Source of the DNA: Nonlabens spongiae
GTDB taxonomy: Bacteria > Bacteroidota > Bacteroidia > Flavobacteriales > Flavobacteriaceae
Length of the DNA: 64,000 nt
Direction of reading: 5' to 3'
Assembly (NCBI RefSeq): GCF_002117125.1
Contig: NZ_CP019344.1
Span: 2,942,501 to 3,006,500 of the forward strand
Part shown: positions 50,971 to 61,299 of the stretch, piece after piece
How the letters are laid out: the number at the start of each line of letters is the position of its first letter
How positions within the stretch are numbered: position 1 is the first letter of the stretch
The notes under the pieces: model-generated
Told to the model about the DNA's origin: nothing
Database searches by the model: none
What the model saw: the letters and a program-made list of their open reading frames with translations, nothing else
Made by a program: the position numbers and the translations under genes

Positions 50971-52188
50971 TCAGATTATTTCTGCGACTACAAACGTGCT
51001 TCCCGTAGCAAGAACCATATCTTGAGATTTTGCCATTTTTAGAGCGCCCTGATAAGCTTCATGAACGCTGGAGTAGCTCGTAAATACTAAGCCACAGTTT
51101 TTTATTGCTTGTTGCAACGCCTCCACCGCCAGACCTCTAGGAATATCCGGTCGGCATATGTGATAGATTGCATGTTTTGGTAAAAGAGAAAGCACCGCAT
51201 CTATATTTTTATCGGCGACCATGCCCAGCACGATGTGTAGGGTCTCAAACTCTTCTTTGTCCACTTGCGCCATAACCATTTTGATGCCCGCAACATTATG
51301 TGCCGTGTCACAAACTACTTTGGGTTGTAGCTGCAACACATCGTACCGACCTCGCAAACGGGTGTTTTTGACTATATTTTTGAGTCCGCTTTTCAAGTCT
51401 TCATCACTAACTGTAAAGTCGGACACCTTATTCAATTCCTGAATCACGGCCGTCGCCACTCGTACGTTGTCTTTTTGATAGGATCCTAAAAGATCGGTAG
51501 GGAGTGCTTGCTTTTGATGATTGACAAAAGTAACGGGAGCGTTTATTTTGTCTGCGCTTTCGCGAAAGCGAGACTTCAAATGACTTCTTTTCTCACCGAT
51601 TGCCACTGGCGTATTTTCCTTGATAATGCCCGCTTTTTCTCCTGCAATTTTAACCAAGGTGTTTCCTAGAACTGCTGTATGATCCTTGTCAATATTAGTG
51701 ATGGCACAAACCAGCGGTTTGATGATGTTAGTAGAATCCAGCCTACCTCCCAGACCGGTCTCGATCACCGCAATATCCACCTTCTGCTCAGCAAAATATT
51801 GAAACGCCATGCCCACGGTCATTTCAAAAAATGACAATTGATTGGCCTCCAAAAATTCTTTGTGTTTTTGGACAAAATCAACCACAAAAGCTTGCGAACA
51901 CATCTCGCCGTTGATCTTGATGCGCTCTCTAAAATCCTTGAGATGAGGTGAAGTATAGAGGCCTACTTTGTAACCGGCTTCTTGTAGAACGCTGGCGAGC
52001 ATGTGGCAGGTAGATCCCTTACCGTTAGTTCCCGCAACGTGAATCGTGGGAAAACGCTCATGCGGATTCCCAAGATGGTCGTCTAATAAAATGGTGTTGT
52101 TGAGATTGGCTTTGTAGGCTACTTTTCCCTGCCTTTGATACATGGGAAGCTGGTTAAACAGCCATGAAAGGGTCTGCTTGTAGTTCAA
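50971..52188 (-). CDS. folC: Bifunctional folylpolyglutamate/dihydrofolate synthase
   Basis: A 405-residue Mur-ligase-type enzyme. P-loop GTNGKGST (53-60), SPHLKDFRERIKING, and ETGLGGRLDSTN are diagnostic for FolC. It adds glutamate to folates and may make dihydrofolate. Its start follows the tonB stop by one base, so it is the last gene of the exbB-exbD-tonB operon. The palindrome CGCTTTCGCGAAAGCG at 51555-51570 lies inside, encoding SRFRES on this strand. Confidence 0.92.
   Translation of the reverse strand: MNYKQTLSWLFNQLPMYQRQGKVAYKANLNNTILLDDHLGNPHERFPTIHVAGTNGKGSTCHMLASVLQEAGYKVGLYTSPHLKDFRERIKINGEMCSQAFVVDFVQKHKEFLEANQLSFFEMTVGMAFQYFAEQKVDIAVIETGLGGRLDSTNIIKPLVCAITNIDKDHTAVLGNTLVKIAGEKAGIIKENTPVAIGEKRSHLKSRFRESADKINAPVTFVNHQKQALPTDLLGSYQKDNVRVATAVIQELNKVSDFTVSDEDLKSGLKNIVKNTRLRGRYDVLQLQPKVVCDTAHNVAGIKMVMAQVDKEEFETLHIVLGMVADKNIDAVLSLLPKHAIYHICRPDIPRGLAVEALQQAIKNCGLVFTSYSSVHEAYQGALKMAKSQDMVLATGSTFVVAEII
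51555..51570. repeat. Iterated palindrome, copy within folC
   Basis: CGCTTTCGCGAAAGCG, perfect 16 bp, read in a different frame (SRFRES) from the AFAKA-encoding copies. Shows the repeat is kept at DNA level rather than for one peptide. Confidence 0.8.
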
Positions 52189-52189
52189 T

Positions 52190-53017
52190 TTACTGTCCTA
52201 CTTTGAAAACAACTTCTATGAATCCTATCTGGATCGGGTTTGCTTCAGGAGCTGGCGTAAATTTGTAGGTTTTAGCGCTTTGTTGTGCAGCTTCCAGTAA
52301 GCAAGCCGCTGTATTTGTACTACCGCGTTTACCAGGCGTGGCTTTAACCACACGACCCTGCCGATTTACCTCAATTTCTACTATGACCGTACCGGTCTCG
52401 AAGCAATCTGGTTTAACACCTTGTCCAGCAACTTTGCCACGACCACTTAAGCCGTAACCTTTACCGCCTTGTCCATTGCCAGGGTTGCCGTAATAGGTGT
52501 TAGCATAAGGATTTCCATTGAGCTGACCTTTATTTCCAGGTCCGTCACCTGGACCTTCACCGTCGTTGTTTTCCCCATCGACTTCTTGAGCGCCTTCCAC
52601 ATTACTGATGGCGTCAAGTACACTGCTAGATGGTTTGGGCTTAGGTTTTTCGATTGGTTTTTTGACTTCAGGCTTTTTAACCGGCTTTTCTACAGGTTCT
52701 GTCACTGTGGGATCTGACTCGATGGTCGGCGCATCGGTATTTTCTTGAGTTTGGACGTTGTCTACTGGCGAGGTTTCAGTAGGTTCTACTGGCTCTGGGT
52801 TGGACGGTGGAGTTACTTTAGTAGGTGCCGGCTGAAAATTGTTCCCGCTACCTACGTCAGTATTCCCAAAATTCACTGCGATACCGCTTTCTTGGGGTGG
52901 CTCAATAATATTGAGAACAGATACAAACCTGAAAACTGCAATCACTGCAAGTATCAATAATACACTCAGTATCATTGATTTTTTTTGCTCTTTTGTATCC
53001 AAATATCCCATAATCAA
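52190..53017 (-). CDS. tonB: TonB family energy-transducing protein
   Basis: A 275-residue protein: short cytoplasmic end, one membrane helix (about 14-32), a long Pro/Glu/Lys-rich spacer (residues 55-135), a Gly/Asn-rich stretch (150-190) and a C-terminal TonB-like domain GTVIVEIEVNRQGRVVKATPG...ACLLEAAQQSAKTYKFTPAP. It spans the periplasm to energise receptors. It overlaps exbD by four bases; a start at the third codon (MGYL) is equally possible. Confidence 0.85.
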   Translation of the reverse strand: MIMGYLDTKEQKKSMILSVLLILAVIAVFRFVSVLNIIEPPQESGIAVNFGNTDVGSGNNFQPAPTKVTPPSNPEPVEPTETSPVDNVQTQENTDAPTIESDPTVTEPVEKPVKKPEVKKPIEKPKPKPSSSVLDAISNVEGAQEVDGENNDGEGPGDGPGNKGQLNGNPYANTYYGNPGNGQGGKGYGLSGRGKVAGQGVKPDCFETGTVIVEIEVNRQGRVVKATPGKRGSTNTAACLLEAAQQSAKTYKFTPAPEANPIQIGFIEVVFKVGQ

Positions 53018-53406
53018 TTAGGTTTTGTGGCAAGCACGCAGGTAATGTCGTTTCTGTTTGCGATATCCATAACCAGCACAGAATTACCTACTTCGCTACC
53101 CGTATCTGCTCTTAAGATGATAGACGGCTTTTCCTTGCCTTCAAGCAAACTCAAAATCTGTGCCTCCATTTCTTCAGGCTCGACTTTGGTTGCATTGACA
53201 TAAAACTCACCTTCTTTTGAAATACTCACAGTAACTTTTCCTTGAGTCTTGGTTTTACCACTGCTGCTAGGCAATAATAAGTCAAGCGCTTGTGGTGTAA
53301 TCGATGGTGAGGTCAAGAGAAAGAAAACCAGCAACAGAAACACGATGTCTGTCATGGAAGACATGGAAAACTCTGGACTTACCTTATTTCTACCTCTTAA
53401 ATTCAT
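53014..53406 (-). CDS. exbD: ExbD/TolR family transport protein
   Basis: A 130-residue protein with the single helix and preceding Asp of the family (SSMTDIVFLLLVFFLLTS; Asp near 20 is the proton-path residue) and a periplasmic domain. Works with ExbB to drive TonB with the proton gradient. Three bases separate it from exbB. Confidence 0.9.
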   Translation of the reverse strand: MNLRGRNKVSPEFSMSSMTDIVFLLLVFFLLTSPSITPQALDLLLPSSSGKTKTQGKVTVSISKEGEFYVNATKVEPEEMEAQILSLLEGKEKPSIILRADTGSEVGNSVLVMDIANRNDITCVLATKPN

Positions 53407-53408
53407 AA

Positions 53409-54101
53409 TTAAGCAGGTTCATTTAGTAAGTCGAGGAAGTCTACGGCATTTGCCTCCATCTGGTGCACTACCTTATCTGTTTTTACAACGAGGTGATTGT
53501 AACCTATGTAGGCGATAATTCCCACAATAAGACCGGCAACCGTGGTGATCATTGCGGTGTAGATACCACCGGCAAGATTCCCCATATCAGCAGAACCACC
53601 AGCCTCAGCAAGTTGTCTAAACGCGAGAACCATACCTATTACCGTTCCCAAGAATCCGATCATGGGCGCGGCACCGGCGATAGTTGCCAGGATACTTACG
53701 TTTTTCTCTAGTTTATAGACTTCAAGCTTGCCCGCGTTTTCAATCGCTTGATTGATGTCTTCAAGCGGTGATCCTATACGGCTGATACCTTTTTCGGTGA
53801 GTCGGGCGACTGGTGAATTTTCTTTGGCACACAGCATTTTTGCCGCATCTATGCGTCCGTTTGCTACGTTATCCTTGATCTGCAACATGAAATTGTCATC
53901 GATTTTGGAGCTTTTATTTATTGCCATTAATCGTTCAAAATAGATATAAAAGGCTACAAATAATAAGATGATCAATACTATGATGATCACGGTACCGGCG
54001 GTTCCGCCAGCTGTGATCAGGCTTAATAGGGATTCTGATTTCTCGTGAACGATCGGTTCTTCCACGATCTGTTCTGCAGTTTCTTGAAGGAATAGACTCA
54101 T
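53409..54101 (-). CDS. exbB: MotA/TolQ/ExbB proton channel family protein
   Basis: A 230-residue membrane protein with three helices. Family core LEKNVSILATIAGAAPMIGFLGTVIGMVLAFRQLAEAG and GIYTAMITTVAGLIVGIIAYIGYNHL. First gene of the exbB-exbD-tonB-folC operon. Confidence 0.92.
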   Translation of the reverse strand: MSLFLQETAEQIVEEPIVHEKSESLLSLITAGGTAGTVIIIVLIILLFVAFYIYFERLMAINKSSKIDDNFMLQIKDNVANGRIDAAKMLCAKENSPVARLTEKGISRIGSPLEDINQAIENAGKLEVYKLEKNVSILATIAGAAPMIGFLGTVIGMVLAFRQLAEAGGSADMGNLAGGIYTAMITTVAGLIVGIIAYIGYNHLVVKTDKVVHQMEANAVDFLDLLNEPA

Positions 54102-54325
54102 TTAGTCGCTAGTTGTTGATGGTGTTAACGTGCAAATAGTGTAAAAGATTGTGTAGGTCCTCAAACTCGCGCTTCGACTTCACTCGGCTAACTTTATCTC
54201 AACTCATTCGGCACTTCGGCTCCGCTCAATGACCTCAGTTTTGATAAAGCTTTTTTATAGTTACGCTTTCGCGAAAGCGAGACAAAAACAAACGCTTTTG
54301 AAACCAGTTACAAGTATAATCAATT
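54102..54325. repeat. Intergenic repeat region between exbB and nhaB
   Basis: Holds two related inverted motifs, CGCTTCGACTTCACTCGG (about 54170-54187) and GCACTTCGGCTCCGCTCAATGACC (about 54211-54234), resembling dispersed 'cattgagcggagccgaag' repeats common in Flavobacteria, and a copy of CGCTTTCGCGAAAGCG at 54264-54279. No ORF. Confidence 0.55.
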
Positions 54326-55816
54326 CTACAGATAAATGTAGACTCCGGCGAGGCCAACCAATGTAAGAACAATCGTATAAGGCAATGCCATTTTTACCAT
54401 TCTACCATAGGAAAGATTAATCACAGGGGCAAGGGCTGAGGTAAGCAAGAACAAGAACGCTGCCTGCCCGTTAGGCGTCGCTACACTAGGTAAATTTGTA
54501 CCCGTATTGATCGCCACGGCAAGATGCTCGTATTGTTCTCTTGTGATTGTTCCAGCGTCGTAAGCGGCACCCACTTCGTTAATGTAAACTGTGGCTACAA
54601 ATACGTTATCAGAAATCATGCTCAAGAAACCGTTGGCCAGGTAGAATATTGCTGGCTGGCTGCTCGGATCTTGATGTAATGCCCAGTCAATAATGGGAGC
54701 AAACAAATGCTGATCGTGGATCATTGCCACGATCACAAAGAATACAACGAGTAATCCTGTAAATGGTAATGCTTCTTCAAAAGCTTTACCTAAACTGTGC
54801 TCGTCAGTAATTCCCATAAAAGCCGTCTGGATAACAATGAGTCCTAGACCTATAAATCCTACGGGTGCGATGTGCAATGCAAGTCCAGTAATCAACAATA
54901 TAGCTGAAATCGCTTGAACGAACAATGCATACTTTTCTTTATCCGTACGTTCTGCGTCTCGCTTCTCCATCCAGCCTTCAATAATCTGACGCACAACAGG
55001 AGGCATTTTTTGACCAAAGCCGAACGTTTTTGTCGTCTCTAGCAAAATTGTAGTCAAAATCCCTGCAAAAAGAACAGGAATCGTAATGACTGACATGACT
55101 TTAAAGAACTCAACAAAGTTCCAACCTAATTTTGCACCTATGAGTAGGTTTTGTGGTTCTCCCACAATTGTACAAACGCCTCCTAGCGCCGTACCTACCA
55201 CGCCATGCATCACAAGACTGCGCAAAAACGCTCTGAATTTTTCTAGCGTTTCCCCACTAAGCTGCTCGCGGTCGAGGGTGTTATCGTGATCCAGGTCCAG
55301 ATCGCTGGAATGAATTTTATGATAGACATTATAAAAACCTAGACCCACGCTTATCAATACCGCAGTCACCGTTAAAGCATCAAGGAAAGCTGATAATAAA
55401 GCACTTAGTACGACAAAAACAAGTGAAAGCACCAGCTTAGACTTGATTTTAGTAAACAGCTTCACGAATATGTACATGAGCAGCGGCTTCATGAAATAGA
55501 TACCTGCCACCATGAAGACTAAAAGAAGAATTACTTCTAAGTTGTTGCTTACTTCTGCATAAACACCGTGCTCAGCGCCTGGATGACCTGGCGTGGTGAG
55601 TCCCAATGCCAAAACCTGAATCGCAAGCAAACCACCAGATTGTAGTGGGTAGCATTTAAGAGCCATCGCAAGACAAAAGATGAATTCACCTATGAAAATC
55701 CAGCCTAAAATCGTTCCAGAAATTCCCGCAAAAAATGCTACGGTATTAAATACCAGAAAGGCGAGCATGGTGTATTTGAACCAACTGGGACTGTTACCTA
55801 AAAAGTTTTTAAACAT
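54326..55816 (-). CDS. nhaB: Na+/H+ antiporter NhaB
   Basis: A 496-residue antiporter that follows E. coli NhaB closely: [69 protein letters not shown], and [29 protein letters not shown]. It exports Na+ in exchange for protons, fitting a marine lifestyle. Start overlaps the stop of the dehydrogenase gene upstream (TAATG). Confidence 0.93.
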   Translation of the reverse strand: MFKNFLGNSPSWFKYTMLAFLVFNTVAFFAGISGTILGWIFIGEFIFCLAMALKCYPLQSGGLLAIQVLALGLTTPGHPGAEHGVYAEVSNNLEVILLLVFMVAGIYFMKPLLMYIFVKLFTKIKSKLVLSLVFVVLSALLSAFLDALTVTAVLISVGLGFYNVYHKIHSSDLDLDHDNTLDREQLSGETLEKFRAFLRSLVMHGVVGTALGGVCTIVGEPQNLLIGAKLGWNFVEFFKVMSVITIPVLFAGILTTILLETTKTFGFGQKMPPVVRQIIEGWMEKRDAERTDKEKYALFVQAISAILLITGLALHIAPVGFIGLGLIVIQTAFMGITDEHSLGKAFEEALPFTGLLVVFFVIVAMIHDQHLFAPIIDWALHQDPSSQPAIFYLANGFLSMISDNVFVATVYINEVGAAYDAGTITREQYEHLAVAINTGTNLPSVATPNGQAAFLFLLTSALAPVINLSYGRMVKMALPYTIVLTLVGLAGVYIYL

Positions 55817-57042
55817 TATACGAGTTGTTTTAATGCAATTTCAAAAGCGGTTGCGCTTATGTGTTGTTTTGAACTGTTGTTGTTGAACGTATTTTGGATG
55901 GCGTTTCTTATGGTCATGCTGGTGTCGTTGAAAATGGCCTCATCAGTCATTTGAACGCGACGCTCCATGAAGTAGGCAAAGACTCGCGCCATACCACAGT
56001 TCGAAATAAAATCTGGAATCAGACTCACTCTGGAATCTGTATTTTCCATGATGGGACCGAAGAAAATTTCCTTATCAGCAAAAGGAACATTTGCACCACA
56101 AGAAATCACTTCAAGACCTGAATTGATCATGGTGTCGATCTGTTCCTGACTGATCAATCTTGAAGCTGCACAAGGGGCAAAAATTTCTGTTTCCAGCGAC
56201 CAGATTTGTTTGTTGATATCCTCAAAAGACATCATGTTATCGGCTTTAAGCGCGTTTCCGTCTTTGTTGAGGAAAAGTTCGGTAATCTCCTCGTGCGAGA
56301 AACCGTCTTTATTGATCAATCCACCTGCGCGGTCAATGATACCTACGATTTTTGCGCCTAACTGAGAAAGATAGAACGCCGCAGCGCTCCCTACATTACC
56401 AAAGCCTTGAATGACGGCTCTCTTACCTTTTATATCTCCACCATAAATATTATAGTAGTGGTGTACGGCTTCTGCAACTCCGTAACCGGTAATCATATCG
56501 GCTACTGTGTATTTACGGGAAACATCTGGTGAGAACTCAGGGTTTTCTATAACCTTGATCACACCGTGACGCAACTGACCTATACGATTGATCTTATCAG
56601 CCTCAGTAGGGGAGAAGTGGCCATTAAAAACACCCTCTTGAGGATGCCATACGCCACTGTTTTCTGTAATCGGGATCACCTCGTGTATCTCGTCCACATT
56701 CAAATCCCCACCAGTTCCGTAATAACTTTTTAACAAAGGAGAAACGGCTTTATACCAGCGCTCCAAGACGCCTTTTTTGCGTGGATCTTGTGGGTCAAAG
56801 TTGATTCCTGATTTTGCGCCGCCTATTGCAGGTCCTGAGACCGTGAACTTGATCTCCATGGTTTTTGCTAGAGAGAGCACTTCGTTTTTATCAAGACCTT
56901 CTCTCATGCGAGTTCCACCGCCGGCAGCACCGCCTCTCAGACTATTGATTACTGTCCAGCCTTCGGCTTCTGTTTCTGGGTCATTCCAGTGAAAAACGAT
57001 TTCTGGATCTGCGTTTTCATAGCGTTTAAGGAGTTCTTTCAT
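55816..57042 (-). CDS. Glu/Leu/Phe/Val dehydrogenase family protein
   Basis: A 408-residue amino acid dehydrogenase with [10 protein letters not shown] (substrate loop), the Lys region [15 protein letters not shown], and the NAD fold [22 protein letters not shown]. Probably deaminates glutamate or a related amino acid. A TATATTTG -7-like element lies on the minus strand at 57062-57069, 20 bases before the start. Confidence 0.88.
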   Translation of the reverse strand: MKELLKRYENADPEIVFHWNDPETEAEGWTVINSLRGGAAGGGTRMREGLDKNEVLSLAKTMEIKFTVSGPAIGGAKSGINFDPQDPRKKGVLERWYKAVSPLLKSYYGTGGDLNVDEIHEVIPITENSGVWHPQEGVFNGHFSPTEADKINRIGQLRHGVIKVIENPEFSPDVSRKYTVADMITGYGVAEAVHHYYNIYGGDIKGKRAVIQGFGNVGSAAAFYLSQLGAKIVGIIDRAGGLINKDGFSHEEITELFLNKDGNALKADNMMSFEDINKQIWSLETEIFAPCAASRLISQEQIDTMINSGLEVISCGANVPFADKEIFFGPIMENTDSRVSLIPDFISNCGMARVFAYFMERRVQMTDEAIFNDTSMTIRNAIQNTFNNNSSKQHISATAFEIALKQLV

Positions 57043-57107
57043 GTCGTATTTTGGATGTCAGCAAATATAACGAGAGTAAAAATCAATTTGTTAAAATTTA
57101 CAATTTC

Positions 57108-58166
57108 TTAAGGGTTGTAAATCGCTCCACTGCTGTGATCGCCCAGAGCCCCTGTCACTGACGCTAGACAATTGTTTGCATTGCGTAACTTGAGTACTCC
57201 CAAAAGAGCAAATACCAATGCCTCCTTGAATTCAACAATCATAGGATCTGGAATGACCAGTTGGATTTTTTTATAAGAATTTACCCTCTTCAAAAGATAC
57301 TTATTATAAGCACCTCCACCGGTTACCAAAACTTTGGAGTTTTCTGAGAGGTTTTGCGCGATTTGGAACGCGGCGTGTTCCGTAAAGGTTGCGAGTGTTT
57401 CTTCAGGATTTTTGATGCTTTCGAGTATCGGGAAGATTTTCTCATTGACCCATTCCATTCCCAGGGATTTGGGGTGGGACTGATGATAAAAGGGTAGTTT
57501 GTTCAACTTTTTGAGCACAGCGGTTTGAGGAGTTCCCGCTTTCGCGAAAGCGCCACCCGCATCATACTCTTTACCCAGTTTCAAGGCATAATGATTCAAA
57601 ACGACATTTACCGGGCAGATGTCGTAAGCCAATCGTACACCATTTTTCTCAAAACTCAGATTAGCAAAGCCGCCCAAATTCATGCAGCAGTCGTAATCTG
57701 CAAACAACAATCGATCGCCTATGGGAACCAATGGAGCTCCCTGACCACCCATCGCAACATCTTGAACCCTGAAATCACAAACGATCCTATGTTTTGTAAT
57801 TTGAGCAAGTTCTGGCAGGTTTCCTATCTGATACGTGTAGCCATTTTCTGGTTGATGATGAATGGTGTGACCGTGTGAGCAGATGGCCAGTAGATTGGTA
57901 ATTTTATAATCTGAGATAAATTCATTGAGAATTTTACCTAAATACTTAGTGTATTCCTGATCCAGTTGCTGCAACTGATCTGGATCACGATGCATCGCCT
58001 TTTTGAGGAGGTTCAATATTTCAGATGGATAAGGAACAGTTATCGCATTATGGATTGTAAAGCTCCATTGCTCTTTGCGTACTAAGGTAATGTGGGCAAT
58101 ATCCACACCATCTAGTGATGTGCCGGACATGACTCCTAGAACGTTATAGTACTGATGGTTGGTCAT
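57108..58166 (-). CDS. anmK: Anhydro-N-acetylmuramic acid kinase
   Basis: A 352-residue ASKHA-fold kinase: VMSGTSLDGVDIA (12-24), GQGAPLVPIGDRLLF, NLGGFANLS, and VTGGGAYNKYLL. It phosphorylates and opens 1,6-anhydro-MurNAc from cell-wall recycling. The palindrome at 57537-57552 encodes AFAKA within it. Diverges from the acyl-CoA dehydrogenase gene. Confidence 0.92.
   Translation of the reverse strand: MTNHQYYNVLGVMSGTSLDGVDIAHITLVRKEQWSFTIHNAITVPYPSEILNLLKKAMHRDPDQLQQLDQEYTKYLGKILNEFISDYKITNLLAICSHGHTIHHQPENGYTYQIGNLPELAQITKHRIVCDFRVQDVAMGGQGAPLVPIGDRLLFADYDCCMNLGGFANLSFEKNGVRLAYDICPVNVVLNHYALKLGKEYDAGGAFAKAGTPQTAVLKKLNKLPFYHQSHPKSLGMEWVNEKIFPILESIKNPEETLATFTEHAAFQIAQNLSENSKVLVTGGGAYNKYLLKRVNSYKKIQLVIPDPMIVEFKEALVFALLGVLKLRNANNCLASVTGALGDHSSGAIYNP
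57537..57552. repeat. Iterated palindrome, copy within anmK
   Basis: CGCTTTCGCGAAAGCG, read on the minus strand as AFAKA (residues near 205). Perfect 16 bp. Confidence 0.8.
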
Positions 58167-58242
58167 AAAAATTATATGGTGAACGGGTTAAATGCCTTAG
58201 TTTTGCAAAACTTAAAATTAACGGATTTAATATACATAGGAA

Positions 58243-59385
58243 ATGGATTTTGGTCTTACTGAAGAGCATTTAATGATTAGGGACGCGGCAAGGGATTTTG
58301 CCAAGAATGAGTTACTGCCCGGAGTTATCGAGCGTGACACCCACCAGAGATTCCCTGCAGAGCAGGTGAAAAAGATGGGTGAGCTGGGTTTTTTAGGTAT
58401 GATGGCTGATCCCAAGTATGGTGGTGGCGGTATGGATACCGTTTCTTATGTGCTGGTTATGGAAGAGCTTTCTAAAATTGATGCGAGTGCCTCCGTCATA
58501 GTTTCCGTAAACAACTCGCTCGTTTGTTGGGGTCTGGATACTTTTGGGACTGAAGCTCAGAAGGAAAAGTATTTGACGAAACTTACTACAGGTGAATCCA
58601 TAGGTGCATTCTGCCTTTCTGAGCCAGAAGCAGGAAGTGATGCAACCTCGCAAAAAACCACTGCCATAGATAAAGGTGATCACTATGTTCTTAACGGTAC
58701 TAAAAACTGGATCACAAATGGTAACAGTGCTGATTATTACCTCGTCATCGCACAAACCGATCGTGAGAAAAAGCATAGAGGAATCAACGCTTTTATCGTA
58801 GAAAAAGGCTGGGATGGTTTTGAAGTAGGTGTAAAAGAAGATAAGCTAGGAATACGCGGTAGCGATACACACTCTTTGATCTTTAATGACGTGAAGGTTC
58901 CTAAAGAGAATAGAATAGGAGAAGATGGATTCGGTTTCAAGTTTGCGATGAAAACGCTTTCTGGTGGTCGTATAGGTATCGCCGCTCAAGCGTTGGGAAT
59001 TGCTAGCGGAGCTTATGAATTGGCTCGTGAATATTCTAAAGTGCGCAAAGCCTTCGGAACTGAAATTTGCAATCACCAAGCCATTGCCTTCAAACTTGCC
59101 GATATGCATACCAGCATAACCGCTGCACGTCACATGGTGATGAAAAGTGCTTGGGACAAGGATATGGGTAAGAATTATGACATGAGTGGAGCTATGGCAA
59201 AACTTTATGCTTCACAAGTGGCTATGGACGTTACTGTTGAAGCAGTTCAGGTTCATGGTGGTAACGGCTATGTAAAAGAATACCACGTAGAACGTTTGAT
59301 GCGTGATGCAAAAATCACTCAGATATATGAAGGAACAAGTGAGATTCAGAAAATTGTGATCTCAAGAGGTTTACTTCAAGACTGA
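58243..59385 (+). CDS. Acyl-CoA dehydrogenase
   Basis: A 380-residue flavoprotein: AFCLSEPEAGSDA (FAD-binding segment), KNWITNG, RIGIAAQALGIASGAYE, and the catalytic Glu in IYEGTSEIQ near 365. Likely short/branched-chain acyl-CoA specificity, judged by length. A TAGTTTTG promoter-like element lies at 58198-58205. Terminated by the hairpin at 59407. Confidence 0.92.
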   Translation: MDFGLTEEHLMIRDAARDFAKNELLPGVIERDTHQRFPAEQVKKMGELGFLGMMADPKYGGGGMDTVSYVLVMEELSKIDASASVIVSVNNSLVCWGLDTFGTEAQKEKYLTKLTTGESIGAFCLSEPEAGSDATSQKTTAIDKGDHYVLNGTKNWITNGNSADYYLVIAQTDREKKHRGINAFIVEKGWDGFEVGVKEDKLGIRGSDTHSLIFNDVKVPKENRIGEDGFGFKFAMKTLSGGRIGIAAQALGIASGAYELAREYSKVRKAFGTEICNHQAIAFKLADMHTSITAARHMVMKSAWDKDMGKNYDMSGAMAKLYASQVAMDVTVEAVQVHGGNGYVKEYHVERLMRDAKITQIYEGTSEIQKIVISRGLLQD

Positions 59386-59406
59386 CTCTAAAAACTCAGA
59401 ACTTTT

Positions 59407-59441
59407 AAGCCGTTTTACTGCCAGGGTAAAACGGCTTTTTT
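59407..59441 (+). terminator. Intrinsic terminator after acyl-CoA dehydrogenase gene
   Basis: AAGCCGTTTTAC-TGCCAGG-GTAAAACGGCTT followed by TTTT: a perfect 12-bp stem, 21 bases after the stop codon. Confidence 0.88.
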
Positions 59442-59549
59442 GTTTGTGGTAAGTGAGAATTAAAAGATACTATAACCTTTAAGTTAAAGTATTTTACAGA
59501 TAACATGCTATTTTACAGAATAATTAAAGGAGAATAGTACTTTAGCAGC

Positions 59550-60572
59550 ATGAAAAAAATTGTTGTTACAGGAGGTCTAGGCTACATAGGGTCTCACGTT
59601 ACTGTTGAGTTGCAAGAGCAAGGTTACGACGTAGTTGTCTTAGACAATCTTTCTAATACATCAATTGATGTATTGGATAATATTGGCCGCATCACAGGTA
59701 AAAAACCTGAATTTGAACAACTCGATGTGCGTAATAAACAGGCCGTTGCTGGATTTTTCGGAAAACATCATGATGTCGATGGGATCATTCATTTTGCAGC
59801 CTCAAAGGCAGTAGGTGAAAGTGTTGAAAATCCGCTTCTGTATTACGAGAACAATCTCAATTCTCTAGTTTATATACTTCAGAACATCCAAGATAAGCAG
59901 GTGAGCTTTATCTTCAGTTCTTCATGTACCGTTTATGGTCAGGCAGATGAATTACCTATCACGGAACAAGCCCCAGTCAAGCCTGCAGAATCTCCATATG
60001 GAAACACAAAACAAGTAGGCGAGGAAATCATAAGAGATACATGTAAGGTAGCTCCTAATCTTAAAGCAATCGCTCTGCGATATTTTAACCCCATAGGAGC
60101 ACATAAAAGTGCCGAGATCGGAGAGCTGCCTCTGGGAGTGCCACAAAATCTTGTTCCTTACATTACCCAAACAGCGGCAGGGCTTAGAGAAGAATTATCT
60201 GTTTTTGGTGATGATTACCCGACTCGCGATGGTACAGCCATTAGAGACTATATACATGTTGTAGACCTAGCAAAAGCTCACGTTGCAGCTCTCCAGAGAC
60301 TTATTGAAGATAAGGCTGAAACTAATTATGAGGTTTTTAATGTAGGAACTGGTACAGGTTCTACCGTTCTAGAAGTAGTAAATGCTTTTGAAAAATCTAC
60401 CGGTCAAAAACTCAATTACAAAATTGTTGATAGACGCGCCGGCGATGTTACAGCAGCCTACGCACAAACTGATAAGGTAAATAAAATACTAGGCTGGAAG
60501 ACCGAGTATTCTCTTGAGGACTCCCTCGCCAGCGCTTGGAAGTGGGAGAAGAAAGTGAGGAGGATTAGCTAG
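59550..60572 (+). CDS. galE: UDP-glucose 4-epimerase
   Basis: A 340-residue extended SDR enzyme: GGLGYIGSH (8-16), SSSCTVYG with catalytic Ser, SPYGNTK with Tyr-x3-Lys, and RYFNPIGAH. Interconverts UDP-glucose and UDP-galactose for surface polysaccharides. Stands alone after the terminator. Confidence 0.92.
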   Translation: MKKIVVTGGLGYIGSHVTVELQEQGYDVVVLDNLSNTSIDVLDNIGRITGKKPEFEQLDVRNKQAVAGFFGKHHDVDGIIHFAASKAVGESVENPLLYYENNLNSLVYILQNIQDKQVSFIFSSSCTVYGQADELPITEQAPVKPAESPYGNTKQVGEEIIRDTCKVAPNLKAIALRYFNPIGAHKSAEIGELPLGVPQNLVPYITQTAAGLREELSVFGDDYPTRDGTAIRDYIHVVDLAKAHVAALQRLIEDKAETNYEVFNVGTGTGSTVLEVVNAFEKSTGQKLNYKIVDRRAGDVTAAYAQTDKVNKILGWKTEYSLEDSLASAWKWEKKVRRIS

Positions 60573-60797
60573 TCCGCGGTTTGCAGTAGGAGTTTTGAGC
60601 ACTCAATTAATGTTGCAATAATATATCATATATCAAGTCGAGCGACAGTCGACACTGATTTTTAGATGGAGAAAGCCAATCGTTCTAGACTGCCGCTCGA
60701 ACCGAAATTCGTCAAATTTCTCCAATGAAAAGCCTCCTCGAGGAGTTGGGGTGTTGGCAAGATTAAACTAGGTTAATTCAGGATACTACATTTTGTA
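60573..60797. repeat. Intergenic inverted repeat between galE and GAF gene
   Basis: Imperfect inverted repeat: TCGAGCGACAGTCGACA (60638-60654) and TCTAGACTGCCGCTCGA (60684-60700), 14 of 17 positions pairing, with a loop of about 29 bases. Also a short CCTCCTCGAGGAG palindrome near 60733. No ORF seen. Possibly a dispersed repeat or convergent terminator. Confidence 0.5.
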
Positions 60798-61253
60798 TTA
60801 CAAAAACTCAGACACCTGCTCGTTTACCCATTCTAGAAACCGCTCGTCGCTCTCGTCAAAAGCATTGATGGTATGGCTGTCGATATCGATCTGCCCTATG
60901 TTTTTGCCATTCTTAAATAATGGAATGACGACCTCGCTTTTCACATGGATACTGCAAGCGATGTAATTATCTTGTGCGGTTACGTCATCCACCACAAAGT
61001 TTTTATTTGACACAGCTACCTGTCCACATATGCCTTTCCCAAATGGGATTACCGTATGGTCAGTAGGTTCTCCAGCCTGCGCTTTTAAGTGTAATGTAGG
61101 CTCAGTCTCATGTGCCATGTAGAATCCCACCCAGTTATAACGATCTAGATTCTTTTGAATCAAGTCGCAAATTGCTTGCATTTTTACCTGTGGTTGAAAA
61201 TCAGGGTTTTTTGCGATTTCAGTGATTTTGGGTTTGAGATCTTCCTTCTTCAT
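60798..61253 (-). CDS. GAF domain protein, free methionine-R-sulfoxide reductase type
   Basis: A 151-residue GAF domain protein with NWVGFYMAHE-like start, GKGICGQVA, YIACSIHVKSEVVIPL and GQIDIDSHTINAFDESDE, matching the fRMsr (MsrC) family. Cys residues in GICG and IAC correspond to two of the redox cysteines; ACD of typical enzymes is ACS here, so activity is probable but not certain. Confidence 0.8.
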   Translation of the reverse strand: MKKEDLKPKITEIAKNPDFQPQVKMQAICDLIQKNLDRYNWVGFYMAHETEPTLHLKAQAGEPTDHTVIPFGKGICGQVAVSNKNFVVDDVTAQDNYIACSIHVKSEVVIPLFKNGKNIGQIDIDSHTINAFDESDERFLEWVNEQVSEFL

Positions 61254-61299
61254 GGTCTGACATTTAGGACGACAAAACTACTCACGCACCTATTTTTTA

